Source: Chryseobacterium nepalense (lineage in GTDB: Bacteria > Bacteroidota > Bacteroidia > Flavobacteriales > Weeksellaceae). Taken from it: 64,000 bases of DNA. Of this stretch, positions 43,203 to 52,132 are shown in pieces. The first letter of the stretch is position 1; each line of letters begins with the position of its first letter. The notes beneath the pieces were generated by a model. That model did not search any database and was not told where the DNA came from. It saw nothing but the letters and a program-made list of their open reading frames with translations. The position numbers and the translations under genes were made by a program. The stretch lies in NCBI RefSeq assembly GCF_023195755.1, contig NZ_CP096203.1, positions 496,001 to 560,000 on the forward strand, read 5' to 3'.

Positions 43203-43808
43203 TTACATAGCTTTACTGTTAAGATTGGTATCGGCTACCTTAGTCAACAGTTCATCACATTTTTTTTCTTCATTTAGTGTTTCAAGAAGATATTTTAGGC
43301 AGTCTTCTTCTTTTAAGACTTTTGCAAATGCGGCAAGTGTTCCGTAGGTTGCAATTTCGTAATGTTCAACTTTCTGGGCTGCTGCAATAATTCCGGCATC
43401 TCTTACAGTTCCCGGTTCGGTTTCTTCAATAATGCTTTTTGCCTCATCAAGAAGTCCCTGCATAGCATCACATTTTTTTGCCTGTGCCTTTTTACCCAAA
43501 GCTTTAAAGCATTCTTCAAGTCTTACTACCTGGTTTTCTGTTTCGGCAAGGTGGTTTTCAATAGAGGTTTTCAGCTTTTCATCCGTAGCATTTTTCATCA
43601 TTGTAGGCAATGCTTTTACCAGTGCTTTTTCTGCCCAATAGATATCTTTTAATGAATCTTCAAAAAGATCTTTAAGCTCTTTCGCTGCGCTTTTTTTAGC
43701 AGGAGTTTTTGCTGTTGATTTAGATGATGTTTTAGAAGAAGATTTAGAAGTTGTTGTTGTTGTTGTTGTTTTTGCAGCCGTTTTTTTAGCTGGTGTTTTA
43801 GTTTCCAT
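43203..43808 (-). CDS. DUF892 (YciE/YciF-type) ferritin-like protein with histone-H1-like N-terminal tail
   Basis: A 201-residue protein. Residues about 43-195 form the DUF892 four-helix ferritin-like domain (KELKDLFEDSLKDIYWAEKALVKALPTMMKNA, ETENQVVRLEECFKALG, VEHYEIATYGTLAAFAK), linked to stress responses in other bacteria. The first about 42 residues are a Lys/Ala/Thr/Ser/Pro-rich tail (TPAKKTAAK, seven Thr, SKSSSKTSSKSTAKTPAKKSAAK) like eukaryotic H1 or bacterial H1-like tails, so DNA binding is plausible. The poly-Thr is encoded by a triplet microsatellite at 43752-43769. No TAnnTTTG box upstream; a TACCACA heptamer lies 77 bp before the ATG. Confidence 0.9.
   Translation of the reverse strand: METKTPAKKTAAKTTTTTTTSKSSSKTSSKSTAKTPAKKSAAKELKDLFEDSLKDIYWAEKALVKALPTMMKNATDEKLKTSIENHLAETENQVVRLEECFKALGKKAQAKKCDAMQGLLDEAKSIIEETEPGTVRDAGIIAAAQKVEHYEIATYGTLAAFAKVLKEEDCLKYLLETLNEEKKCDELLTKVADTNLNSKAM
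43752..43769 (-). repeat. (ACA)6 triplet microsatellite inside the DUF892 gene
   Basis: Six TGT units on the plus strand (ACA codons on the coding strand) encode most of the Thr run. Changes in repeat number would change tail length without breaking the frame. Confidence 0.85.
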
Positions 43809-43982
43809 AATAAATTATATTTAGTGATTATTGATTGGTGATAAATCTGCAACTATAAGACCATCTTTGTACAAAATTCGTATATGTGGTATCTAAATAT
43901 TTAGCTGAATATGAGGATGCTCATAAAAGCAGCAATGATTTAAGTGTATATTTAAAAATTACCCAATCAAAAAAATAATTAT

Positions 43983-44750
43983 ATGACTGCTAAAAAAACA
44001 CTAAATCTTACCTTGAAGATCTGGAGACAAAAAAACAGCAAAACAAAAGGACAGTTTGAAATATATAAAGTTTCTGAAGTTTCTGTTGATTCATCTTTTC
44101 TGGAAATGCTTGATATTCTTAACGAACAACTTATCCGTGAAGATAAAGAGCCAATCGCTTTTGACCACGACTGTCGTGAAGGAATCTGCGGTACATGTTC
44201 TTTATATATCAACGGAAGGGCACATGGTCCGGATACCGGAATTACTACCTGTCAGCTTCATATGAGAATGTTTACGGATGGTGAAACAATTGTTGTTGAA
44301 CCCTGGAGAAGTGTTGCCTTTCCTGTAATTAAAGATCTTATTACAGACCGCAGTGCTTTTGACAGGGTTATGGCAGCGGGAGGGTTTATTTCCGTCAACA
44401 CTTCAGGGAATACGCTCGATGCCAATGCAATTGCTGTTCCGAAAGAAAATGCCGATAAAGCGATGGATGCTGCAGCCTGTATCAGTTGTGGTGCCTGTGT
44501 TGCCTGTTGTCCAAACGGTGCCGCGATGCTGTTTGTGGGAGCTAAAGTTTCTCATTTTGCACTGCTTCCGCAGGGAAAGGTAGAAGCCAGAAGAAGAGTT
44601 CTGAATATGGTAAAAGCAATGGATGAAGAAGGTTTCGGAAACTGTTCTGTGATAGGAGCATGCGAAGTGGAATGTCCGAAAAATATTTCGCTGGACAATA
44701 TTGCAAGGATGAACAGAGAATATATTAATGCATGGATCACAACGAAATGA
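43983..44750 (+). CDS. SdhB/FrdB-like iron-sulphur subunit, solitary copy
   Basis: A 255-residue succinate dehydrogenase/fumarate reductase iron-sulphur protein. [2Fe-2S] ligands: Cys64, Cys69, Cys72 ([10 protein letters not shown]) and Cys90. The [4Fe-4S]/[3Fe-4S] motifs are Cys166-x2-Cys169-x2-Cys172-x3-Cys176-Pro, with an extra Cys175, and Cys221, Cys227, Cys231-Pro. In Bacteroidota this subunit normally follows sdhC and sdhA, but neither is adjacent here: the upstream gene is a divergent DUF892 and the downstream one is convergent. It is probably an extra paralogue. Whether it assembles with the main complex is unknown. Confidence 0.9.
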   Translation: MTAKKTLNLTLKIWRQKNSKTKGQFEIYKVSEVSVDSSFLEMLDILNEQLIREDKEPIAFDHDCREGICGTCSLYINGRAHGPDTGITTCQLHMRMFTDGETIVVEPWRSVAFPVIKDLITDRSAFDRVMAAGGFISVNTSGNTLDANAIAVPKENADKAMDAAACISCGACVACCPNGAAMLFVGAKVSHFALLPQGKVEARRRVLNMVKAMDEEGFGNCSVIGACEVECPKNISLDNIARMNREYINAWITTK

Positions 44751-44905
44751 TCCAAGAAAGCAAGCTGAACTAAAAATTTGTAAGATAAACCTATTTATAA
44801 TGCCTATGAAATAATAATATATCTTCTGCAATTATTAATTCAAGACATACAAAACTGGGCATATGCAAAAGCGGCCACACTGCGGGAATAATATAAATTT
44901 AATTT

Positions 44906-45508
44906 TTAAAAATCAAGAAGACCTTGGGTAAGAAGTTTCCACTGTATCTTGGCGATACCGATCATTCCTCCGGCTGCAATCATAAAATTCCTGATTTTAT
45001 CCATAAATCCGGCATTAAAATTAGGTTTTTCATTCCTGCCGTAAACACCGACTTTCAGAATATTGCCTTCTTTAGCAATCAAAATATTTGATGTTGCCGA
45101 ACGATTGTAGAAATGAGCAATACGTCCTTTCGGCTGATTAGGATCTCTTGACGGTCTGCACGAAATAAGAAAAGATTCGTAATGATCTTTTTCCCGGTGG
45201 GCAATATTTACAATTTCTACCCAGTCGTATCCTCCGGCTTCTTCCGTACCCGGGCCAGGAATGCCGATTCTTATGAAATCTCCTCTTTGAGGAATTCTCG
45301 TAACCGGCTGCCCGGATTCACTAAAATGTTTAAATTCTGAAGATGCCTTCCCGCAATAATTTTCCCATTCATTAATGGAAAAAAAACGTTTTTTAAGGAT
45401 TTCAAATTGGGCATCTATTTCAATATCTTTATATGGCTTTGTACTTTCGGTATCATGAAATCCTCCGCTTTTCTGCTTGGGGACTCCGGGAATGTGTTTT
45501 GCTTTCAT
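44906..45508 (-). CDS. Hypothetical protein
   Basis: A 200-residue protein of no recognised family. I place the start at the ATG at 45508; the upstream in-frame start is a TTG followed by 13 unconvincing residues. The central part (PQRGDFIRIGIPGPGTEEAGGYDWVEIVNI) and FLISCRPSRDPNQPKGRIAHFYNRSATSNILI look like a compact beta domain. The C-terminus is Gly/Ile-rich (FMIAAGGMIGIAKIQW) and could be weakly membrane-active. No signal peptide. It ends convergently with the sdhB-like gene. Confidence 0.7.
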   Translation of the reverse strand: MKAKHIPGVPKQKSGGFHDTESTKPYKDIEIDAQFEILKKRFFSINEWENYCGKASSEFKHFSESGQPVTRIPQRGDFIRIGIPGPGTEEAGGYDWVEIVNIAHREKDHYESFLISCRPSRDPNQPKGRIAHFYNRSATSNILIAKEGNILKVGVYGRNEKPNFNAGFMDKIRNFMIAAGGMIGIAKIQWKLLTQGLLDF

Positions 45509-45676
45509 ACAATTATGTTTAGAGGTGTTTAACAAATATAGTATCAATATTATGAACTAATTATGAGCAAAGTCACAATCATCTATATTTCAGAATTGAG
45601 TGCAATCATAATTTTTAATAAATTTATTTAAGATATTCGTTTAAATCAAATGAATAAGCCTAGAGTGCTATAGATT

Positions 45677-47152
45677 ATGAACGGAGTAATTATACAATAT
45701 TTCCATTGGTATTACAAGGGTAAACTTTGGAATGAATTTGCAGAAAATGCAGAATATTTAAAAAGCCTTGGAATAAGCGCTGCATGGCTTCCGCCGGCTA
45801 CAAAATGTAATCTGGGTCTCGAAGGAAGGGGATACGATATTTATGATCTTTATGATCTGGGAGAGTTTGATCAGAAAGGAGGAATTGCTACCCGTTACGG
45901 AACAAAAGAAGAATATGTAAATGCCATTGAAAAAGCGCATCATCACGGAATTGCAGTATATGCCGATATCGTGCTTAACCACAGAATGGGAGCCGATGAA
46001 GATGAAAAAATAAAAGTTCACCAAGTGGACGAGGAAGACCGTAACAAGATTATTTCAGAACCATTTGAAGTAACTGCACAGACCAAATTTACTTTTCCCG
46101 GAAGACAAGGGAAATATTCGGATTTTATATGGGATTACCAATGTTTTAGCGGGATTGATATTGTTTATAAAGATGGCGGAGAACAGACCGGAATTTTTAA
46201 AATTCATAATGAATACGGTACAGAATGGACTGACGACGTAAGTCATCAATTAGGAAATTACGATTACCTGATGGGAGCTGATGTAGAATACCGGAATCCT
46301 CATGTTGTTCAGGAAATGAAAAACTGGATCAAATGGTATCTCGAAACCACCAAGGCAGATGGATTGCGATTGGATGCGCTGAAACATCTATCTTCCGATT
46401 TTCTGAAGGAATGGATTACTTACATAAAAACAGAGCTGAATCCTGATTGCTATATTTTAGGGGAGTTCTGGAAAGATGATGTTAAAAAAATAACGGCTTT
46501 TTCCGATAAAATGAATGATCTGATTTCCTGTTTTGATGCTCCTTTGCATTATAATTTTTTTAAAGCATCGGAAGAAGGAAAAGCGTACGATCTTAGCCGT
46601 ATTCTGGAAGGAAGCTTGCTGGAAGAAAAGCCTGTTTTTTCGGTTTCATTTGTTGAAAATCACGATACACAGAAGCTTCAGGCTTTGGAATCTACGGTGC
46701 GTGACTGGTTTAAACCTATTGCCTATGCCATTATTTTGCTTTCCGAAGATGCTTATCCCTGTATATTTTATCCGGATCTTTTCGGGGCGGAATATACCGA
46801 TCTTGTAGACGGAAAAGAGGTAAGTGTTACCATGCCTAAAATTGAAGCGTTGCCAAAACTGCTGATCGCCAGACAAAAGTTTGCAATAGGAGAACAGATC
46901 AGATATTTTGATCATCCTGATTGTATTGCCTGGGTAAGAAAAGGTATCGATGAAAAATTCGGCTGTGTAACGATTATCTCCAACGGTGATGAAGGTTTCA
47001 AGGAAATAGATCTTGGACAGGAAAATGCGAATTCAAAATTTAAAGATTTTCTTGGTCACAGAACAGAGGAAATAACAACAGATGAAACCGGTAAAGCAGT
47101 ATTTTCAGTGAATGGCTGTTCAGTAAGCGTCTGGATAAAACTGCAGCCATAA
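45677..47152 (+). CDS. Cytoplasmic alpha-amylase (GH13)
   Basis: A 491-residue GH13 alpha-amylase without signal peptide, so cytosolic, like E. coli AmyA and of the same branch as Bacillus liquefying amylases (starting VIIQYFHWYYKG). Conserved regions: I DIVLNH (Asp97, His102), II GLRLDALKH (nucleophile Asp233), III GEFW (acid/base Glu263), IV FVENHD (Asp330). It would hydrolyse maltodextrins or glycogen inside the cell. No linked maltose genes are present. Confidence 0.95.
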   Translation: MNGVIIQYFHWYYKGKLWNEFAENAEYLKSLGISAAWLPPATKCNLGLEGRGYDIYDLYDLGEFDQKGGIATRYGTKEEYVNAIEKAHHHGIAVYADIVLNHRMGADEDEKIKVHQVDEEDRNKIISEPFEVTAQTKFTFPGRQGKYSDFIWDYQCFSGIDIVYKDGGEQTGIFKIHNEYGTEWTDDVSHQLGNYDYLMGADVEYRNPHVVQEMKNWIKWYLETTKADGLRLDALKHLSSDFLKEWITYIKTELNPDCYILGEFWKDDVKKITAFSDKMNDLISCFDAPLHYNFFKASEEGKAYDLSRILEGSLLEEKPVFSVSFVENHDTQKLQALESTVRDWFKPIAYAIILLSEDAYPCIFYPDLFGAEYTDLVDGKEVSVTMPKIEALPKLLIARQKFAIGEQIRYFDHPDCIAWVRKGIDEKFGCVTIISNGDEGFKEIDLGQENANSKFKDFLGHRTEEITTDETGKAVFSVNGCSVSVWIKLQP

Positions 47153-47225
47153 TTTTATAAAAAACCTGAGAACTTCAAATATGAAATCCCCAGGCCATCC
47201 TAATTTACCGAATCTTTACTTTTTA

Positions 47226-48596
47226 TTATTCTTTAATGATCTTTTTCACGGATGTGGCACCATTTTCCAATGTTACTTTCAGAAGATAAAATCCTTTAGC
47301 AGTACTGGAAAAATCAACCTGATTATCTGTAATTTTTGCATTAACAGTCTGTCCGGAGGCGCTTATTATTTCCGCGGATCTTATTTTAGACCCGCTTTTA
47401 ATTGTAACCGTTCCATGGGTAGGATTTGGATATACTGAAAATGAGTCGTTATTTTTAACATCATTTACGGACAGCGCATTTAATGAAATTCTTTTTAAAT
47501 TTGTTCCGTTCTCTGAATACGCTACAACCAGGTAATTATTCACAGGATCTACGGCAATATCATTAAAAGTAGAAACTCCGGATGAAATAAAATTTCCTCC
47601 CACTTTTATCCAGCTTCCGGTAGAAGCATCAAAGCGATATACAAAATTTCTTCCGTTATCGGAGCTGGAACTGTCCCAGACGGCAGCAATAACATATGGC
47701 GTTCCGTTTGGGGATACAGCAATGGCCGTGTTGTTTACAACAGTATCGGAAAAGTTGGCATTACCTACTTGTACCCAGGATGTACCGTTGAATTTTTTTA
47801 CATTGAGTTTTCTTCCTTCTGCAGTACTGGAAACATATACTACAAAAGGAGTATCATTATACATCGCAATATCGGAATAAGAATTATCCGAGCTGTAAGC
47901 GTTTCCTGCCGGAGTACCGCCAACCAGTGTCCAGGAATCTGATGATGAAGCATTGGCGCTGATTCTGTAAACATTTACAGTACCACCTGTCACCTGACAC
48001 GCATAAACATTATTATCAGAACCCACTGCCATTTCAGCAAAAGTGGCACCTCCCGCAAAGCCTGCATTTCCAAGTTGTTCCCAGCTTCCGTTGCTGTTAT
48101 ATCTCCTTACGGTTCCGGATCCGTCTGATCCATAAGCAAAAAGCGTGTTGTTAGATGATACCGCAAGCGCCTGATAGTTTACGATAGAATTGGTAGCTTG
48201 CGTAAGCACACTCCATGATCCTGCACTGAATTTTCTTACCGCCATTCCGGTAGTCGGGGAAAATGACTGATTACTGTAATAAATATTTCCCTGATTATCT
48301 GCAACCAAAGCGTTATAAGTGGCTGTTCCCTGAGTAATACCGGGAGATCCGCCAAGATAAGAAATAGATGTTCCGTCGAATTTTTGTACAGATCCCTGGG
48401 CAACAGATACATCATAATAAGAAACATAATAATTACCCAAGGCATCAACTGCCAGATTGTTATAACTCGAATTCCCTGCTGAAATAACTGAGGATGAGCC
48501 CACATTTTCCCATGACTGGCTGTGTACAAAACCAGTAAGTCCCAATCCAAAAAGAATGACAGCCTTTCTTAAACTAAAAGAAGCGTTTTTTACCAT
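47226..48596 (-). CDS. Secreted beta-propeller-like protein with T9SS sorting tail
   Basis: A 456-residue protein with a signal peptide (ending VHSQ) and about seven repeats of a blade-like unit (YNNLAVDALGNYYVSYYD, YNALVADNQGNIYYSNQ, FAEMAVGSDNNVYACQV, YSDIAMYNDTPFVVYVS, NDIAVDPVNNYLVVAYSE), consistent with a beta-propeller. The C-terminal 70 residues (VYPNPTHGTVTIKSGS to VKKIIKE) are a type A T9SS signal. Surface or secreted; function unknown. Confidence 0.85.
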   Translation of the reverse strand: MVKNASFSLRKAVILFGLGLTGFVHSQSWENVGSSSVISAGNSSYNNLAVDALGNYYVSYYDVSVAQGSVQKFDGTSISYLGGSPGITQGTATYNALVADNQGNIYYSNQSFSPTTGMAVRKFSAGSWSVLTQATNSIVNYQALAVSSNNTLFAYGSDGSGTVRRYNSNGSWEQLGNAGFAGGATFAEMAVGSDNNVYACQVTGGTVNVYRISANASSSDSWTLVGGTPAGNAYSSDNSYSDIAMYNDTPFVVYVSSTAEGRKLNVKKFNGTSWVQVGNANFSDTVVNNTAIAVSPNGTPYVIAAVWDSSSSDNGRNFVYRFDASTGSWIKVGGNFISSGVSTFNDIAVDPVNNYLVVAYSENGTNLKRISLNALSVNDVKNNDSFSVYPNPTHGTVTIKSGSKIRSAEIISASGQTVNAKITDNQVDFSSTAKGFYLLKVTLENGATSVKKIIKE

Positions 48597-48887
48597 AATA
48601 ATGTATTTGAATAAATGTTAAAAAATTAAATTACGGAAAGGGAATATTTGATGATATATGGTGTGATTCAGTCGGACAAATTTATATATTGGATTTAATT
48701 ATTCATGTATTTTTTTAATGAATTAATAAATATATAGATACTCATTTGATACTTTTATGGGTATTTGGTGTTTATTTTTAAACTTTTAATAATATTGTAA
48801 TTTTTTTTAGATCGATGTACAAGATAAAGAATCAGGCTTTGAAATTTATTTCAAAGCCTGATTCTTATGATTTTCGACAATAATAAT
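48597..48887 (-). terminator. Spacer with long perfect terminator hairpin (48827-48866)
   Basis: An 18-bp perfect stem (48827-48844 with 48849-48866) and a 4-nt loop lie just past the end of the TPR regulator gene. The remaining spacer is AT-rich and shows no gene. Confidence 0.85.
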
Positions 48888-50291
48888 TTAAATAGTATCA
48901 ATCCAGTTATAGATATCTACCGATTGAGGAATTTCTAGTTTTTTCCGTAATCTGTATTTTTTGTTTTGAACCGTCCGTGTTTCAATAAAAGTATATCTGG
49001 CGATTTCTTTCGTGGTAAGCTTTAATTTTAAAAGTGCACAAAATTCTATTTCCGATTGCTGGAGTTCCGGGTTGATCTTTAACAATTTGTCGGAAAATTC
49101 CGGGAATGCATTTTCAAAAGCAAACATAAAACCGGGATCATTATTTTGGATCAGTGTGATGAGATGATTATAAAGTTCATGAAGGTTGTGATTGTTTTCA
49201 ATAGTCTTTTTCTTTTTAAGTCTCATATAAAAAAATACAGATGCAGCCAAAACAGCAATAACTGAAAAAATCCAGATTAAAAAACTTCTGAGCCTGTTTT
49301 TATTTTGTTCTTCTTCATCTTTATGGATAACTTCCTGCAGCGAATTGTATTTACTCTGAAGGATCTGCAGATCTTTTTGCTTGATCTTATTCTCATAATA
49401 AGCGGCACTGTCTTTTTTACCGGTTTCCGTATAAATTTCCTGAAGTGCAAGGTATGAATCGTTGAGATTAAGTTCAACACCGGTTCTGTGGATTATTTTG
49501 AGCGCTTTATGAAAATTTTCCACAGATTTTTCATACTCTTTTTTCTTTTTATAATACTTTCCGAGTACCATAAAGTTACTGGCCATGGATTTCTCTTCTG
49601 CCGTGACCATCGGTTTTATGCTGATCGATTTTTGAGCAAAGAAAAATGCGGAATCAATATCATATTCAGCATAGATGCTTGCGAGATTAGAGTAATTAAG
49701 ATATTGAAAATCGGCATATTCATTCTTGTCATGAATTTCTTTACCGCTTTTTATTTCTTCCATGATCTTTTGAGAGGCCTTTCTCGGTTCGCCTTTGTCT
49801 AAATAAAGATTGGCAAAGCTGCTGAGAAGATTGGCTTTCGCATAAAATATTTTCTTACTGTTCGACTGGTTCTTTTGAAGAAGGGAATAGGCTTTATTCA
49901 GATGAACAATGGCCTTGTCATAAAACTTATTAATGGAAAAGCTTTCAGCCATATAAACATTGGCCATGGCCTGATAATATACATCTTCATATCGTTCTGA
50001 AGCATTCTGAAGCTGATATGAAGAAAGAATAAGGCTGTCTACAAGGTTTTTATTGTAAAAATATCTGCACTTTTTCTCCAGAAGCTGCATTTCGGATATA
50101 GAATCTTTTAATATTCTGGAAGTTTTAATGAGACCGTTGATTTCAGGATAAGCCTTATTGATATCCGATGTGAAAAGTTTGGAATTTGCTTTTACTTTAA
50201 GTTTAAATTCTTCGCGGCTTGTTCTTGATTGTGAGTACGCTGTAATACAGACACATAAAAATAATAATAATGTCAGCCGGACGTTTTTCAT
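48888..50291 (-). CDS. TPR-transmembrane-HTH regulator
   Basis: A 467-residue membrane regulator found widely in Bacteroidota. It has a signal peptide (1-20), a periplasmic TPR-type helical region (about 60-310, such as AMANVYMAESFSINKFYDKAIVHLNKAYSLL and YEKSVENFHKALKI), a transmembrane helix (about 340-362, SFLIWIFSVIAVLAASVFFYMRL), and a cytosolic LuxR-like helix-turn-helix at the C-terminus (LTTKEIARYTFIETRTVQNKKYRLRKKL). It is thought to couple an envelope signal directly to DNA binding. Target unknown; it may regulate the T9SS protein gene downstream. Confidence 0.85.
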   Translation of the reverse strand: MKNVRLTLLLFLCVCITAYSQSRTSREEFKLKVKANSKLFTSDINKAYPEINGLIKTSRILKDSISEMQLLEKKCRYFYNKNLVDSLILSSYQLQNASERYEDVYYQAMANVYMAESFSINKFYDKAIVHLNKAYSLLQKNQSNSKKIFYAKANLLSSFANLYLDKGEPRKASQKIMEEIKSGKEIHDKNEYADFQYLNYSNLASIYAEYDIDSAFFFAQKSISIKPMVTAEEKSMASNFMVLGKYYKKKKEYEKSVENFHKALKIIHRTGVELNLNDSYLALQEIYTETGKKDSAAYYENKIKQKDLQILQSKYNSLQEVIHKDEEEQNKNRLRSFLIWIFSVIAVLAASVFFYMRLKKKKTIENNHNLHELYNHLITLIQNNDPGFMFAFENAFPEFSDKLLKINPELQQSEIEFCALLKLKLTTKEIARYTFIETRTVQNKKYRLRKKLEIPQSVDIYNWIDTI

Positions 50292-50494
50292 TACTGAGAA
50301 ATAAAAACTTTAGATTATGAATTTTGGGTAAATTTAAGAATAAAATTAATATTTAATTCATATTTTAAGATAATATAAATGTAATTGGAAAGTATTTGTT
50401 GTATTGTTAATTAATATAGCAACGTGAATAGTAAAATTCTATTAAAATTTTAAATAATATATTTGTTTAAATTTTGACACTGAAAAATATTTTT

Positions 50495-51295
50495 ATGGAT
50501 GATATCAGGATGATTGTAACGGATATGGATGGTACTTTTCTCAATTCTGAGCATGAGGTAAGCCCCGAATTTCCGGAAGTATATGAAGAGCTTAAAAAAA
50601 GAAATATCTTATTTGTTCCGGCCAGTGGAAGACAGATGCTCGGCATTACCAAATATTTTGGGGATCTGGAAAACGAAATGGCATTTATTGCAGAAAACGG
50701 AGGTTATGTAATCTACAGAAATCAGGAACTCTTTGCCGATAAAATGGAACAGGAGCACATCGTTGAAATCATAAAATCTATCAGAAAAATTCCTGGTGCA
50801 ATGGCGGTTCTGTCGGGTAAGAAAAAAGCGTATGTTGAAACCGATGAAGCTGCTTTTATCAAATATATTTCCCAATTTTATACTGATAATGAAATTGTAG
50901 ATGATTTAACTTCAAAAAAAGACGACAGTGTATTTAAAATTGCAGTATATCATCCTGAAGGATCTGAATTAAACGTTTATCCTTTTGTAAAAGATTTTGA
51001 AAAATATAATCTGGAAGTTGTGGTTTCCGGGAAATACTGGCTTGATATCATGAATAAGAACATCAATAAAGGAAATGCTTTGGAAAAACTCCAGAATGCC
51101 CTGGATATCTCTCCACAGCAGACGATGGCTTTCGGAGATTATATGAATGATATTGAAATGCTGAAGAATTCCAAATATTCTTATGCGATGAAAAATGCAC
51201 ATCCTTCCGTAAAGGAAGCTGCAAGTTTTGAAGCATGCTCCAATGATAATTTCGGAGTTTTAAAAATCATAAAGAATTATCTGGATAAGAACTAA
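50495..51295 (+). CDS. Cof-type HAD-IIB family phosphatase
   Basis: A 266-residue HAD phosphatase from the ATG at 50495 (a TTG seven codons upstream is unlikely). Motif I is VTDMDGTFLN, motif II FVPASGRQ, and motif IV FGDYMNDIEMLKNS, with the C2-type cap between. Family members dephosphorylate sugar phosphates, FMN or PLP. A TATATTTG -7 box lies at 50458-50465. Shares a terminator with the convergent gene at 51359. Confidence 0.92.
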   Translation: MDDIRMIVTDMDGTFLNSEHEVSPEFPEVYEELKKRNILFVPASGRQMLGITKYFGDLENEMAFIAENGGYVIYRNQELFADKMEQEHIVEIIKSIRKIPGAMAVLSGKKKAYVETDEAAFIKYISQFYTDNEIVDDLTSKKDDSVFKIAVYHPEGSELNVYPFVKDFEKYNLEVVVSGKYWLDIMNKNINKGNALEKLQNALDISPQQTMAFGDYMNDIEMLKNSKYSYAMKNAHPSVKEAASFEACSNDNFGVLKIIKNYLDKN

Positions 51296-51300
51296 AAAAA

Positions 51301-51338
51301 AAGAAGCTGTTTCAAATGTTGAAACAGCTTCTTTCTGA
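51301..51338. terminator. Bidirectional terminator
   Basis: A perfect 15-bp stem (51301-51315 with 51319-51333) with an ATG loop has an A-run on one side (a T-run on the minus strand). Confidence 0.9.
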
Positions 51339-51358
51339 ATTAGAAAATATATTATAAT

Positions 51359-51775
51359 TTAAGATTCGGTGCCTACTAATCGGTAGCTCATGGTTGCCGG
51401 CTCTTTTCCGAACAGACATGAGAAAATATTTTGAAACTCATGAATATACTTACATCTGATCGAATTTCCATAGATTTTCAATCCCTCTACGATTTTTCTT
51501 GAGCTTAGGTCAATATCGTATTTAATAAATGCTTCCGGTCTTTCGTATCTGATACGTTGTTCTGAACTGTATGTTCTTGAAAAACCGAATTTTTCCAGCC
51601 ATTCTTCAGTAATGTGTATCGGCTTTATTGATGCTGCCGGAACAGAAAAACTGTGAATGTCGTTTTCAATTTTCACAAAATAATCTTTTTCATTATCCTG
51701 AAAAATTTCAGTGATATTATAAATCTGATTTTTGTATTCTACTAAATTATTGATTTTTAAATCTGCAACGTTCAT
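51359..51775 (-). CDS. Hypothetical protein
   Basis: A 138-residue protein beginning MNVADLKINNLVEYKNQIYNITEIF; the upstream TTG start adds only Asn-rich residues and is rejected. It consists of a small beta domain followed by YEHxI-like segment KYIHEFQNIFSCLF. The pattern resembles small proteins often found near phage or accessory genes in Bacteroidota, but no family is claimed. About 200 bp upstream lies a direct repeat of TGTGGTA with 11-bp spacing, which on this strand reads TACCACA followed by TAACTTTG, a good -7 box. Confidence 0.7.
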   Translation of the reverse strand: MNVADLKINNLVEYKNQIYNITEIFQDNEKDYFVKIENDIHSFSVPAASIKPIHITEEWLEKFGFSRTYSSEQRIRYERPEAFIKYDIDLSSRKIVEGLKIYGNSIRCKYIHEFQNIFSCLFGKEPATMSYRLVGTES

Positions 51776-51960
51776 GATATTTTGTGTGTTTGAGTTATTA
51801 TTCAAAGTTGGGTGAATGTGTTGATACTAATGTTTACAAATACTATGCCTTATGTTTTGAATAATATCTTATTTAACGATTAATTTTTATTTTATTTATC
51901 CTGCAAACAACTGTATAACCCTTTCCAATACGCAGATTAACAATTAGAAACAGGAATTGG

Positions 51961-52040
51961 CAAAGTTAAAAATGTGGTACTCGTGTGGTAGGTAAAATTT
52001 TACCGTTTTTTAAATTTATCAAATTTAAGTGATATAAAAA
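51961..52040. promoter_or_regulatory. Tandem TGTGGTA motif between the 51359 and antiporter genes
   Basis: TGTGGTA occurs at 51973-51979 and 51984-51990, exactly one DNA turn apart. Further on, the 19 bases 52007-52025 (TTTTTAAATTTATCAAATT) are identical to 28322-28340. The pair of features sits between two divergent genes and probably regulates one or both. Confidence 0.5.
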
Positions 52041-52132
52041 TTTACGATATATAAAGTTATCTTATGTTTCTTCCTTTCTTAAAGAAGATTTATTGCAGAA
52101 AATTATTACATTTAATGTTGAAAAATCACCGG

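Noticed and set aside
52064..52132. Upstream ATG for the Na+/H+ antiporter
   Set aside because: The extra 23 basic residues are unlike CPA1 antiporter starts; the ATG at 52133 is directly before the first helix. Not fully excluded.
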